DNA of 64,000 nt, taken from Luidia sarsii (Eukaryota; Echinodermata; Asteroidea; Paxillosida; Luidiidae). How positions within the stretch are numbered: position 1 is the first letter of the stretch; every line of letters starts with the position of its first letter. The DNA lies in assembly GCA_949987565.1 (NCBI GenBank), contig OX465101.1, positions 23,796,543-23,860,542 of the forward strand, given 5' to 3'. A program made the translations under genes and the position numbers. Positions 25,301 to 38,618 of the stretch are shown here, in pieces. The notes under the pieces are model-generated. The model saw nothing but the letters and a program-made list of their open reading frames with translations, searched no databases and had not been told where the DNA came from.

Positions 25301-26666
25301 GGATAATGACTAGAAGGTAAAGACCGTCTGACACATACCCCTACATGTGTTTTGTTGACAGTCGCATTGCCGGTACACTTATCAAACCGATGGCATCAGG
25401 GTACATTTGCCTACGCGTATTTCACTGCAGATTTCAGGTACCTTGCTAATTCTTTCGTGAATCGATGGACAAGGTCAAGGGCTACGATCTGAATATAGTT
25501 TAAGCTTCAGGGTGAATATTAAAGGGCGATATTTAGGAGGAGGCATTACATGTGTCTCGCCCGAGATTCTTTGCAGTGTATTGTAAGCGCGTCACAATAT
25601 ACTTGGCTGTGCGCCTTCGCTCAAAGAACATGACTCTTTTGCCTTGAAATGATTCTTGGATTGAGTCTCAGATATCTTGTCTTTCGATTGGATCCTCTCG
25701 AGAGCATGTCAAGCTACAGATAGGTCAATTTTCAGCTTCTGGAACGAAATAGTTTTGAGGATAATGACTAGAAGGTAAAGACCGTCTGACACATACCCCT
25801 ACATGTGTTTTGTTGACAGTCGCATTGCCGGTACACTTATCAAACCGATGGCATCAGGGTACATTTGCCTGGGCGTGTTTCGGTGCAGATTTCAGGTACC
25901 TTGCTAATTCTTTCGGAAATCGATTGACTAGGCCAAGGGCTACGATCTGAACATAGTTTAAGCTTCATGGGGTGAATATTAATGGGTGATATTTAGAAGG
26001 AGGCATTACATGTGTCTTGCCCGAGATTCTTTGCAGTGTATTGTAAGCGCGTCACAATATACTTGGCTGTGCGCCTTCGCTCAAAGAACATGACTCTTTT
26101 GTCTTGAAATGATTCTTGGATTGAGTCTCAGATATCTTGTCTTTCGATTGGATCCTCTCGAGAGCATGTCAAGCTACAGATAGGTCAATTTTCAGCTTCT
26201 GGAACGAAATAGTTTTGAGGATAATGACTAGAAGGTAAAGACCGTCTGACACATACCCCTACATGTGTTTTGTTGACAGTCGCATTGCCGGTACACTTAT
26301 CAAACCGATGGCATCAGGGTACATTTGCCTGCGCGTATTTCACTGCAGATTTCAGGTACCTTGCTAATTCTTTCGTGAATCGATTGACAAGGCCAAGGGC
26401 TACGATCTGAATATAGTTTAAGCTTCATGGGGTGAATATTAAAGGGCGATATTTAGGAGGAGGCATTACATGTGTCTTGCCGGAGATTCTTTGCAGTTTA
26501 TTGTAAGCGCGTCACAATATACTTGGCTGTGCGCCTTCGCTCAAAGAACATGACTCTTTTGCCTTGAAATGATTCTTGGATTGAGTCTCAGATATCTTGT
26601 CTTTCGATTGGATCCTCTCGAGAGCATGTCAAGCTACAGATAGGTCAATTTTCAGCTTCTGGAACG
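17012..26666. repeat. 21-unit block, copy 2 (9,655 bp)
   Basis: Order by start: 17012 A, 17472 E1, 17932 D, 18391 F, 18853 G, 19311 C, 19771 D, 20230 F, 20692 G (ttacag), 21150 C (gcatttc), 21610 E3, 22070 B, 22530 G, 22988 C', 23448 E3, 23908 B, 24368 D, 24827 F, 25289 G, 25747 C, 26207 E2. It matches 2759-12413 unit for unit. Private changes here are C-to-A at 20737 ('gacaaatac') and the F-like 'caacgaac' at 22866 inside a G unit. Confidence 0.93.
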
Positions 26667-28504
26667 AAATAGTTTTGAGGATAATGACTAGAATGTAAAG
26701 ACCGTCTGACACATACCCCTACATGTGTTTTGTTGACAGTCGCATTGCCGGTACACTTATCAAACCGATGGCATCAGGGTACATTTGCCTGGGCGTGTTT
26801 CGGTGCAGATTTCAGGAACCTTGCTAATTCTTTCGGAAATCGATTGACTAGGCCAAGGGCTACGATCTGAACATAGTTTAAGCTTCATGGGGTGAATATT
26901 ATTGGGTGATATTTAAAAGGAGGCATTACATGTGTCTTGCCCGAGATTCTTTGCAGTGTATTGTAAGCGCGTCACAATATACTTGGCTGTGCGCCTTCGC
27001 TCAAAGAACATGACTCTTTTGCCTTGAAATGATTCTTGGATTGAGTCTCAGATATCTTGTCTTTCGATTGGATCCTCTCGAGAGCATGTCAAGCTACAGA
27101 TAGGTCAATTTTCAGCTTCTGGAACGAAATAGTTTTGAGGATAATGACTAGAAGGTAAAGACCGTCTGACACATACCCCTACATGTGTTTTGTTGACAGT
27201 CGCATTGCCGGTACACTTATCAAACCGATGGCATCAGGGTACATTTGCCTGCGCGTATTTCACTGCAGATTTCAGGTACCTTGCTAATTCTTTCGTGAAT
27301 CGATTGACAAGGCCAAGGGCTACGATCTGAATATAGTTTAAGCTTCATGGGGTGAATATTAAAGGGCGATATTTAGGAGGAGGCATTACATGTGTCTTGC
27401 CGGAGATTCTTTGCAGTTTATTGTAAGCGCGTCACAATATACTTGGCTGTGCGCCTTCGCTCAAAGAACATGACTCTTTTGTCTTGAAATGATTCTTGGA
27501 TTGAGTCTCAGATATCTTGTCTTTCGATTGGATCCTCTCGAGAGCATGTCAAGCTACAGATAGGTCAATTTTCAGCTTCTGGAACGAAATAGTTTTGAGG
27601 ATAATGACTAGAAGGTAAAGACCGTCTGACACATACCCCTACATGTGTTTTGTTGACAGTCGCATTGCCGGTACACTTATCAAACCGATGGCATCAGGGT
27701 ACATTTGCCTGCGCGTATTTCACTGCAGATTTCAGGTACCTTGCTAATTCTTTCGTGAATCGATTGACAAGGCCAAGGGCTACGATCTGAATATAGTTTA
27801 AGCTTCATGGGGTGAATATTAAAGGGCGATATTTAGGAGGAGGCATTACATGTGTCTTGCCGGAGATTCTTTGCAGTTTATTGTAAGCGCGTCACAATAT
27901 ACTTGGCTGTGCGCCTTCGCTCAAAGAACATGACTCTTTTGCCTTGAAATGATTCTTGGATTGAGTCTCAGATATCTTGTCTTTCGATTGGATCCTCTCG
28001 AGAGCATGTCAAGCTACAGATAGGTCAATTTTCAGCTTCTGGAACGAAATAGTTTTGAGGATAATGACTAGAATGTAAAGACCGTCTGACACATACCCCT
28101 ACATGTGTTTTGTTGACAGTCGCATTGCCGGTACACTTATCAAACCGATGGCATCAGGGTACATTTGCCTACGCGTATTTCACTGCAGATTTCAGGTACC
28201 TTGCTAATTCTTTCGTGAATCGATGGACAAGGTCAAGGGCTACGATCTGAATATAGTTTAAGCTTCAGGGTGAATATTAAAGGGCGATATTTAGGAGGAG
28301 GCATTACATGTGTCTCGCCCGAGATTCTTTGCAGTGTATTGTAAGCGCGTCACAATATACTTGGCTGTGCGCCTTCGCTCAAAGAACATGACTCTTTTGC
28401 CTTGAAATGATTCTTGGATTGAGTCTCAGATATCTTGTCTTTCGATTGGATCCTCTCGAGAGCATGTCAAGCTACAGATAGGTCAATTTTCAGCTTCTGG
28501 AACG
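22530..28504. repeat. 13-unit block (5,975 bp) related to 49650-55162
   Basis: Order G-C'-E3-B-D-F-G-C-E2-B-E2t-E2-G*. The right-hand relative (5,513 bp) has the same order without F, and the length difference is exactly one F unit (462 bp). Confidence 0.9.
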
Positions 28505-31500
28505 AAATAGTTTTGAGGATAATGACTAGAAGGTAAAGACCGTCTGACACATACCCCTACATGTGTTTTGTTGACAGTCGCATTGCCGGTACACTTATCA
28601 AACCGATGGCATCAGGGTACATTTGCCTGGGCGTGTTTCGGTGCAGATTTCAGGTACCTTGCTAATTCTTTCGGAAATCGATTGACTAGGCCAAGGGCTA
28701 CGATCTGAACATAGTTTAAGCTTCATGGGGTGAATATTAATGGGTGATATTTAGAAGGAGGCATTACATGTGTCTTGCCCGAGATTCTTTGCAGTGTATT
28801 GTAAGCGCGTCACAATATACTTGGCTGTGCGCCTTCGCTCAAAGAACATGACTCTTTTGTCTTGAAATGATTCTTGGATTGAGTCTCAGATATCTTGTCT
28901 TTCGATTGGATCCTCTCGAGAGCATGTCAAGCTACAGATAGGTCAATTTTCAGCTTCTGGAACGAAATAGTTTTGAGGATAATGACTAGAAGGTAAAGAC
29001 CGTCTGACACATACCCCTACATGTGTTTTGTTGACAGTCGCATTGCCGGTACACTTATCAAACCGATGGCATCAGGGTACATTTGCCTGGGCGTGTTTCG
29101 GTGCAGATTTCAGGTACCTTGCTAATTCTTTCGGAAATCGATTGACTAGGCCAAGGGCTACGATCTGAACATAGTTTAAGCTTCATGGGGTGAATATTAA
29201 TGGGTGATATTTAGAAGGAGGCATTACATGTGTCTTGCCCGAGATTCTTTGCAGTGTATTGTAAGCGCGTCACAATATACTTGGCTGTGCGCCTTCGCTC
29301 AAAGAACATGACTCTTTTGTCTTGAAATGATTCTTGGATTGAGTCTCAGATATCTTGTCTTTCGATTGGATCCTCTCGAGAGCATGTCAAGCTACAGATA
29401 GGTCAATTTTCAGCTTCTGGAACGAAATAGTTTTGAGGATAATGACTAGAAGGTAAAGACCGTCTGACACATACCCCTACATGTGTTTTGTTGACAGTCG
29501 CATTGCCGGTACACTTATCAAACCGATGGCATCAGGGTACATTTGCCTGCGCGTATTTCACTGCAGATTTCAGGTACCTTGCTAATTCTTTCGTGAATCG
29601 ATTGACAAGGCCAAGGGCTACGATCTGAATATAGTTTAAGCTTCATGGGGTGAATATTAAAGGGCGATATTTAGGAGGAGGCATTACATGTGTCTTGCCG
29701 GAGATTCTTTGCAGTTTATTGTAAGCGCGTCACAATATACTTGGCTGTGCGCCTTCGCTCAAAGAACATGACTCTTTTGCCTTGAAATGATTCTTGGATT
29801 GAGTCTCAGATATCTTGTCTTTCGATTGGATCCTCTCGAGAGCATGTCAAGCTACAGATAGGTCAATTTTCAGCTTCTGGAACGAAATAGTTTTGAGGAT
29901 AATGACTAGAATGTAAAGACCGTCTGACACATACCCCTACATGTGTTTTGTTGACAGTCGCATTGCCGGTACACTTATCAAACCGATGGCATCAGGGTAC
30001 ATTTGCCTGGGCGTGTTTCGGTGCAGATTTCAGGAACCTTGCTAATTCTTTCGGAAATCGATTGACTAGGCCAAGGGCTACGATCTGAACATAGTTTAAG
30101 CTTCATGGGGTGAATATTATTGGGTGATATTTAAAAGGAGGCATTACATGTGTCTTGCCCGAGATTCTTTGCAGTGTATTGTAAGCGCGTCACAATATAC
30201 TTGGCTGTGCGCCTTCGCTCAAAGAACATGACTCTTTTGCCTTGAAATGATTCTTGGATTGAGTCTCAGATATCTTGTCTTTCGATTGGATCCTCTCGAG
30301 AGCATGTCAAGCTACAGATAGGTCAATTTTCAGCTTCTGGAACGAAATAGTTTTGAGGATAATGACTAGAAGGTAAAGACCGTCTGACACATACCCCTAC
30401 ATGTGTTTTGTTGACAGTCGCATTGCCGGTACACTTATCAAACCGATGGCATCAGGGTACATTTGCCTGGGCGTGTTTCGGTGCAGATTTCAGGTACCTT
30501 GCTAATTCTTTCGGAAATCGATTGACTAGGCCAAGGGCTACGATCTGAACATAGTTTAAGCTTCATGGGGTGAATATTAATGGGTGATATTTAGAAGGAG
30601 GCATTACATGTGTCTTGCCCGAGATTCTTTGCAGTGTATTGTAAGCGCGTCACAATATACTTGGCTGTGCGCCTTCGCTCAAAGAACATGACTCTTTTGT
30701 CTTGAAATGATTCTTGGATTGAGTCTCAGATATCTTGTCTTTCGATTGGATCCTCTCGAGAGCATGTCAAGCTACAGATAGGTCAATTTTCAGCTTCTGG
30801 AACGAAATAGTTTTGAGGATAATGACTAGAAGGTAAAGACCGTCTGACACATACCCCTACATGTGTTTTGTTGACAGTCGCATTGCCGGTACACTTATCA
30901 AACCGATGGCATCAGGGTACATTTGCCTGCGCGTATTTCACTGCAGATTTCAGGTACCTTGCTAATTCTTTCGTGAATCGATTGACAAGGCCAAGGGCTA
31001 CGATCTGAATATAGTTTAAGCTTCATGGGGTGAATATTAAAGGGCGATATTTAGGAGGAGGCATTACATGTGTCTTGCCGGAGATTCTTTGCAGTTTATT
31101 GTAAGCGCGTCACAATATACTTGGCTGTGCGCCTTCGCTCAAAGAACATGACTCTTTTGCCTTGAAATGATTCTTGGATTGAGTCTCAGATATCTTGTCT
31201 TTCGATTGGATCCTCTCGAGAGCATGTCAAGCTACAGATAGGTCAATTTTCAGCTTCTGGAACGAAATAGTTTTGAGGATAATGACTAGAATGTAAAGAC
31301 CGTCTGACACATACCCCTACATGTGTTTTGTTGACAGTCGCATTGCCGGTACACTTATCAAACCGATGGCATCAGGGTACATTTGCCTACGCGTATTTCA
31401 CTGCAGATTTCAGGTACCTTGCTAATTCTTTCGTGAATCGATGGACAAGGTCAAGGGCTACGATCTGAATATAGTTTAAGCTTCAGGGTGAATATTAAAG

Positions 31501-34500
31501 GGCGATATTTAGGAGGAGGCATTACATGTGTCTCGCCCGAGATTCTTTGCAGTGTATTGTAAGCGCGTCACAATATACTTGGCTGTGCGCCTTCGCTCAA
31601 AGAACATGACTCTTTTGCCTTGAAATGATTCTTGGATTGAGTCTCAGATATCTTGTCTTTCGATTGGATCCTCTCGAGAGCATGTCAAGCTACAGATAGG
31701 TCAATTTTCAGCTTCTGGAACGAAATAGTTTTGAGGATAATGACTAGAAGGTAAAGACCGTCTGACACATACCCCTACATGTGTTTTGTTGACAGTCGCA
31801 TTGCCGGTACACTTATCAAACCGATGGCATCAGGGTACATTTGCCTGGGCGTGTTTCGGTGCAGATTTCAGGTACCTTGCTAATTCTTTCGGAAATCGAT
31901 TGACTAGGCCAAGGGCTACGATCTGAACATAGTTTAAGCTTCATGGGGTGAATATTAATGGGTGATATTTAGAAGGAGGCATTACATGTGTCTTGCCCGA
32001 GATTCTTTGCAGTGTATTGTAAGCGCGTCACAATATACTTGGCTGTGCGCCTTCGCTCAAAGAACATGACTCTTTTGTCTTGAAATGATTCTTGGATTGA
32101 GTCTCAGATATCTTGTCTTTCGATTGGATCCTCTCGAGAGCATGTCAAGCTACAGATAGGTCAATTTTCAGCTTCTGGAACGAAATAGTTTTGAGGATAA
32201 TGACTAGAAGGTAAAGACCGTCTGACACATACCCCTACATGTGTTTTGTTGACAGTCGCATTGCCGGTACACTTATCAAACCGATGGCATCAGGGTACAT
32301 TTGCCTGCGCGTATTTCACTGCAGATTTCAGGTACCTTGCTAATTCTTTCGTGAATCGATTGACAAGGCCAAGGGCTACGATCTGAATATAGTTTAAGCT
32401 TCATGGGGTGAATATTAAAGGGCGATATTTAGGAGGAGGCATTACATGTGTCTTGCCGGAGATTCTTTGCAGTTTATTGTAAGCGCGTCACAATATACTT
32501 GGCTGTGCGCCTTCGCTCAAAGAACATGACTCTTTTGCCTTGAAATGATTCTTGGATTGAGTCTCAGATATCTTGTCTTTCGATTGGATCCTCTCGAGAG
32601 CATGTCAAGCTACAGATAGGTCAATTTTCAGCTTCTGGAACGAAATAGTTTTGAGGATAATGACTAGAATGTAAAGACCGTCTGACACATACCCCTACAT
32701 GTGTTTTGTTGACAGTCGCATTGCCGGTACACTTATCAAACCGATGGCATCAGGGTACATTTGCCTGGGCGTGTTTCGGTGCAGATTTCAGGAACCTTGC
32801 TAATTCTTTCGGAAATCGATTGACTAGGCCAAGGGCTACGATCTGAACATAGTTTAAGCTTCATGGGGTGAATATTATTGGGTGATATTTAAAAGGAGGC
32901 ATTACATGTGTCTTGCCCGAGATTCTTTGCAGTGTATTGTAAGCGCGTCACAATATACTTGGCTGTGCGCCTTCGCTCAAAGAACATGACTCTTTTGCCT
33001 TGAAATGATTCTTGGATTGAGTCTCAGATATCTTGTCTTTCGATTGGATCCTCTCGAGAGCATGTCAAGCTACAGATAGGTCAATTTTCAGCTTCTGGAA
33101 CGAAATAGTTTTGAGGATAATGACTAGAAGGTAAAGACCGTCTGACACATACCCCTACATGTGTTTTGTTGACAGTCGCATTGCCGGTACACTTATCAAA
33201 CCGATGGCATCAGGGTACATTTGCCTGCGCGTATTTCACTGCAGATTTCAGGTACCTTGCTAATTCTTTCGTGAATCGATTGACAAGGCCAAGGGCTACG
33301 ATCTGAATATAGTTTAAGCTTCATGGGGTGAATATTAAAGGGCGATATTTAGGAGGAGGCATTACATGTGTCTTGCCGGAGATTCTTTGCAGTTTATTGT
33401 AAGCGCGTCACAATATACTTGGCTGTGCGCCTTCGCTCAAAGAACATGACTCTTTTGCCTTGAAATGATTCTTGGATTGAGTCTCAGATATCTTGTCTTT
33501 CGATTGGATCCTCTCGAGAGCATGTCAAGCTACAGATAGGTCAATTTTCAGCTTCTGGAACGAAATAGTTTTGAGGATAATGACTAGAAGGTAAAGACCG
33601 TCTGACACATACCCCTACATGTGTTTTGTTGACAGTCGCATTGCCGGTACACTTATCAAACCGATGGCATCAGGGTACATTTGCCTGGGCGTGTTTCGGT
33701 GCAGATTTCAGGTACCTTGCTAATTCTTTCGGAAATCGATTGACTAGGCCAAGGGCTACGATCTGAACATAGTTTAAGCTTCATGGGGTGAATATTAATG
33801 GGTGATATTTAGAAGGAGGCATTACATGTGTCTTGCCCGAGATTCTTTGCAGTGTATTGTAAGCGCGTCACAATATACTTGGCTGTGCGCCTTCGCTCAA
33901 AGAACATGACTCTTTTGTCTTGAAATGATTCTTGGATTGAGTCTCAGATATCTTGTCTTTCGATTGGATCCTCTCGAGAGCATGTCAAGCTACAGATAGG
34001 TCAATTTTCAGCTTCTGGAACGAAATAGTTTTGAGGATAATGACTAGAAGGTAAAGACCGTCTGACACATACCCCTACATGTGTTTTGTTGACAGTCGCA
34101 TTGCCGGTACACTTATCAAACCGATGGCATCAGGGTACATTTGCCTGCGCGTATTTCACTGCAGATTTCAGGTACCTTGCTAATTCTTTCGTGAATCGAT
34201 TGACAAGGCCAAGGGCTACGATCTGAATATAGTTTAAGCTTCATGGGGTGAATATTAAAGGGCGATATTTAGGAGGAGGCATTACATGTGTCTTGCCGGA
34301 GATTCTTTGCAGTTTATTGTAAGCGCGTCACAATATACTTGGCTGTGCGCCTTCGCTCAAAGAACATGACTCTTTTGCCTTGAAATGATTCTTGGATTGA
34401 GTCTCAGATATCTTGTCTTTCGATTGGATCCTCTCGAGAGCATGTCAAGCTACAGATAGGTCAATTTTCAGCTTCTGGAACGAAATAGTTTTGAGGATAA

Positions 34501-36320
34501 TGACTAGAATGTAAAGACCGTCTGACACATACCCCTACATGTGTTTTGTTGACAGTCGCATTGCCGGTACACTTATCAAACCGATGGCATCAGGGTACAT
34601 TTGCCTACGCGTATTTCACTGCAGATTTCAGGTACCTTGCTAATTCTTTCGTGAATCGATGGACAAGGTCAAGGGCTACGATCTGAATATAGTTTAAGCT
34701 TCAGGGTGAATATTAAAGGGCGATATTTAGGAGGAGGCATTACATGTGTCTCGCCCGAGATTCTTTGCAGTGTATTGTAAGCGCGTCACAATATACTTGG
34801 CTGTGCGCCTTCGCTCAAAGAACATGACTCTTTTGCCTTGAAATGATTCTTGGATTGAGTCTCAGATATCTTGTCTTTCGATTGGATCCTCTCGAGAGCA
34901 TGTCAAGCTACAGATAGGTCAATTTTCAGCTTCTGGAACGAAATAGTTTTGAGGATAATGACTAGAAGGTAAAGACCGTCTGACACATACCCCTACATGT
35001 GTTTTGTTGACAGTCGCATTGCCGGTACACTTATCAAACCGATGGCATCAGGGTACATTTGCCTGGGCGTGTTTCGGTGCAGATTTCAGGTACCTTGCTA
35101 ATTCTTTCGGAAATCGATTGACTAGGCCAAGGGCTACGATCTGAACATAGTTTAAGCTTCATGGGGTGAATATTAATGGGTGATATTTAGAAGGAGGCAT
35201 TACATGTGTCTTGCCCGAGATTCTTTGCAGTGTATTGTAAGCGCGTCACAATATACTTGGCTGTGCGCCTTCGCTCAAAGAACATGACTCTTTTGTCTTG
35301 AAATGATTCTTGGATTGAGTCTCAGATATCTTGTCTTTCGATTGGATCCTCTCGAGAGCATGTCAAGCTACAGATAGGTCAATTTTCAGCTTCTGGAACG
35401 AAATAGTTTTGAGGATAATGACTAGAAGGTAAAGACCGTCTGACACATACCCCTACATGTGTTTTGTTGACAGTCGCATTGCCGGTACACTTATCAAACC
35501 GATGGCATCAGGGTACATTTGCCTGCGCGTATTTCACTGCAGATTTCAGGTACCTTGCTAATTCTTTCGTGAATCGATTGACAAGGCCAAGGGCTACGAT
35601 CTGAATATAGTTTAAGCTTCATGGGGTGAATATTAAAGGGCGATATTTAGGAGGAGGCATTACATGTGTCTTGCCGGAGATTCTTTGCAGTTTATTGTAA
35701 GCGCGTCACAATATACTTGGCTGTGCGCCTTCGCTCAAAGAACATGACTCTTTTGCCTTGAAATGATTCTTGGATTGAGTCTCAGATATCTTGTCTTTCG
35801 ATTGGATCCTCTCGAGAGCATGTCAAGCTACAGATAGGTCAATTTTCAGCTTCTGGAACGAAATAGTTTTGAGGATAATGACTAGAAGGTAAAGACCGTC
35901 TGACACATACCCCTACATGTGTTTTGTTGACAGTCGCATTGCCGGTACACTTATCAAACCGATGGCATCAGGGTACATTTGCCTGGGCGTGTTTCGGTGC
36001 AGATTTCAGGTACCTTGCTAATTCTTTCGGAAATCGATTGACTAGGCCAAGGGCTACGATCTGAACATAGTTTAAGCTTCATGGGGTGAATATTAATGGG
36101 TGATATTTAGAAGGAGGCATTACATGTGTCTTGCCCGAGATTCTTTGCAGTGTATTGTAAGCGCGTCACAATATACTTGGCTGTGCGCCTTCGCTCAAAG
36201 AACATGACTCTTTTGTCTTGAAATGATTCTTGGATTGAGTCTCAGATATCTTGTCTTTCGATTGGATCCTCTCGAGAGCATGTCAAGCTACAGATAGGTC
36301 AATTTTCAGCTTCTGGAACG
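26667..36320. repeat. Unit map, units 59-79 (C/E2/B/G* zone)
   Basis: Order by start: 26667 B, 27127 E2t, 27587 E2, 28047 G*, 28505 C, 28965 C, 29425 E2, 29885 B, 30345 C, 30805 E2, 31265 G*, 31723 C, 32183 E2, 32643 B, 33103 E2, 33563 C, 34023 E2, 34483 G*, 34941 C, 35401 E2, 35861 C. It contains only B, C, E2 and G* units, with no A, D, E1, E3 or F. The C-C pair at 28505/28965 is unique in the window. Confidence 0.92.
28965..32182. repeat. 7-unit block, copy 1 (3,218 bp)
   Basis: Order C-E2-B-C-E2-G*-C. The same order and length recur at 55163-58380. It includes one of only two B-C junctions in the window. Confidence 0.9.
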
Positions 36321-38618
36321 AAATAGTTTTGAGGATAATGACTAGAAGGTAAAGACCGTCTGACACATACCCCTACATGTGTTTTGTTGACAGTCGCATT
36401 GCCGGTACACTTATCAAACCGATGGCATCAGGGTACATTTGCCTGCGCGTATTTCACTGCAGATTTCAGGTACCTTGCTAATTCTTTCGTGAATCGATTG
36501 ACAAGGCCAAGGGCTACGATCTGAATATAGTTTAAGCTTCATGGGGTGAATATTAAAGGGCGATATTTAGGAGGAGGCATTACATGTGTCTTGCCGGAGA
36601 TTCTTTGCAGTTTATTGTAAGCGCGTCACAATATACTTGGCTGTGCGCCTTCGCTCAAAGAACATGACTCTTTTGCCTTGAAATGATTCTTGGATTGAGT
36701 CTCAGATATCTTGTCTTTCGATTGGATCCTCTCGAGAGCATGTCAAGCTACAGATATGTCAATTTTCAGCTTCTGGAACGAAATAGTTTTGAGGATAATG
36801 ACTAGAATGTAAAGACCGTCTGACACATACCCCTACATGTGTTTTGTTGACAGTCGCATTGCCGGTACACTTATCAAACCGATGGCATCAGGGTACATTT
36901 GCCTGGGCGTGTTTCGGTGCAGATTTCAGGAACCTTGCTAATTCTTTCGGAAATCGATTGACTAGGCCAAGGGCTACGATCTGAACATAGTTTAAGCTTC
37001 ATGGGGTGAATATTATTGGGTGATATTTAAAAGGAGGCATTACATGTGTCTTGCCCGAGATTCTTTGCAGTGTATTGTAAGCGCGTCACAATATACTTGG
37101 CTGTGCGCCTTCGCTCAAAGAACATGACTCTTTTGCCTTGAAATGATTCTTGGATTGAGTCTCAGATATCTTGTCTTTCGATTGGATCCTCTCGAGAGCA
37201 TGTCAAGCTACAGATAGGTCAATTTTCAGCTTCTGGAACGAAATAGTTTTGAGGATAATGACTAGAAGGTAAAGACCGTCTGACACATACCCCTACATGT
37301 GTTTTGTTGACAGTCGCATTGCCGGTACACTTATCAAACCGATGGCATCAGGGTACATTTGCCTGCGCGTATTTCACTGCAGATTTCAGGTACCTTGCTA
37401 ATTCTTTCGTGAATCGATTGACAAGGCCAAGGGCTACGATCTGAATATAGTTTAAGCTTCATGGGGTGAATATTAAAGGGCGATATTTAGGAGGAGGCAT
37501 TACATGTGTCTTGCCGGAGATTCTTTGCAGTTTATTGTAAGCGCGTCACAATATACTTGGCTGTGCGCCTTCGCTCAAAGAACATGACTCTTTTGCCTTG
37601 AAATGATTCTTGGATTGAGTCTCAGATATCTTGTCTTTCGATTGGATCCTCTCGAGAGCATGTCAAGCTACAGATAGGTCAATTTTCAGCTTCTGGAACG
37701 AAATAGTTTTGAGGATAATGACTAGAATGTAAAGACCGTCTGACACATACCCCTACATGTGTTTTGTTGACAGTCGCATTGCCGGTACACTTATCAAACC
37801 GATGGCATCAGGGTACATTTGCCTACGCGTATTTCACTGCAGATTTCAGGTACCTTGCTAATTCTTTCGTGAATCGATGGACAAGGTCAAGGGCTACGAT
37901 CTGAATATAGTTTAAGCTTCAGGGTGAATATTAAAGGGCGATATTTAGGAGGAGGCATTACATGTGTCTCGCCCGAGATTCTTTGCAGTGTATTGTAAGC
38001 GCGTCACAATATACTTGGCTGTGCGCCTTCGCTCAAAGAACATGACTCTTTTGCCTTGAAATGATTCTTGGATTGAGTCTCAGATATCTTGTCTTTCGAT
38101 TGGATCCTCTCGAGAGCATGTCAAGCTACAGATAGGTCAATTTTCAGCTTCTGGAACGAAATAGTTTTGAGGATAATGACTAGAAGGTAAAGACCGTCTG
38201 ACACATACCCCTACATGTGTTTTGTTGACAGTCGCATTGCCGGTACACTTATCAAACCGATGGCATCAGGGTACATTTGCCTGGGCGTGTTTCGGTGCAG
38301 ATTTCAGGTACCTTGCTAATTCTTTCGGAAATCGATTGACTAGGCCAAGGGCTACGATCTGAACATAGTTTAAGCTTCATGGGGTGAATATTAATGGGTG
38401 ATATTTAGAAGGAGGCATTACATGTGTCTTGCCCGAGATTCTTTGCAGTGTATTGTAAGCGCGTCACAATATACTTGGCTGTGCGCCTTCGCTCAAAGAA
38501 CATGACTCTTTTGTCTTGAAATGATTCTTGGATTGAGTCTCAGATATCTTGTCTTTCGATTGGATCCTCTCGAGAGCATGTCAAGCTACAGATAGGTCAA
38601 TTTTCAGCTTCTGGAACG
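36321..38618. repeat. 5-unit higher-order repeat, copy 1 (2,298 bp)
   Basis: Order by start: 36321 E2, 36781 B, 37241 E2, 37701 G*, 38159 C. The E2 unit carries a private G-to-T at 36757 ('gatatgtc'), shared only with the next copy. Confidence 0.93.
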
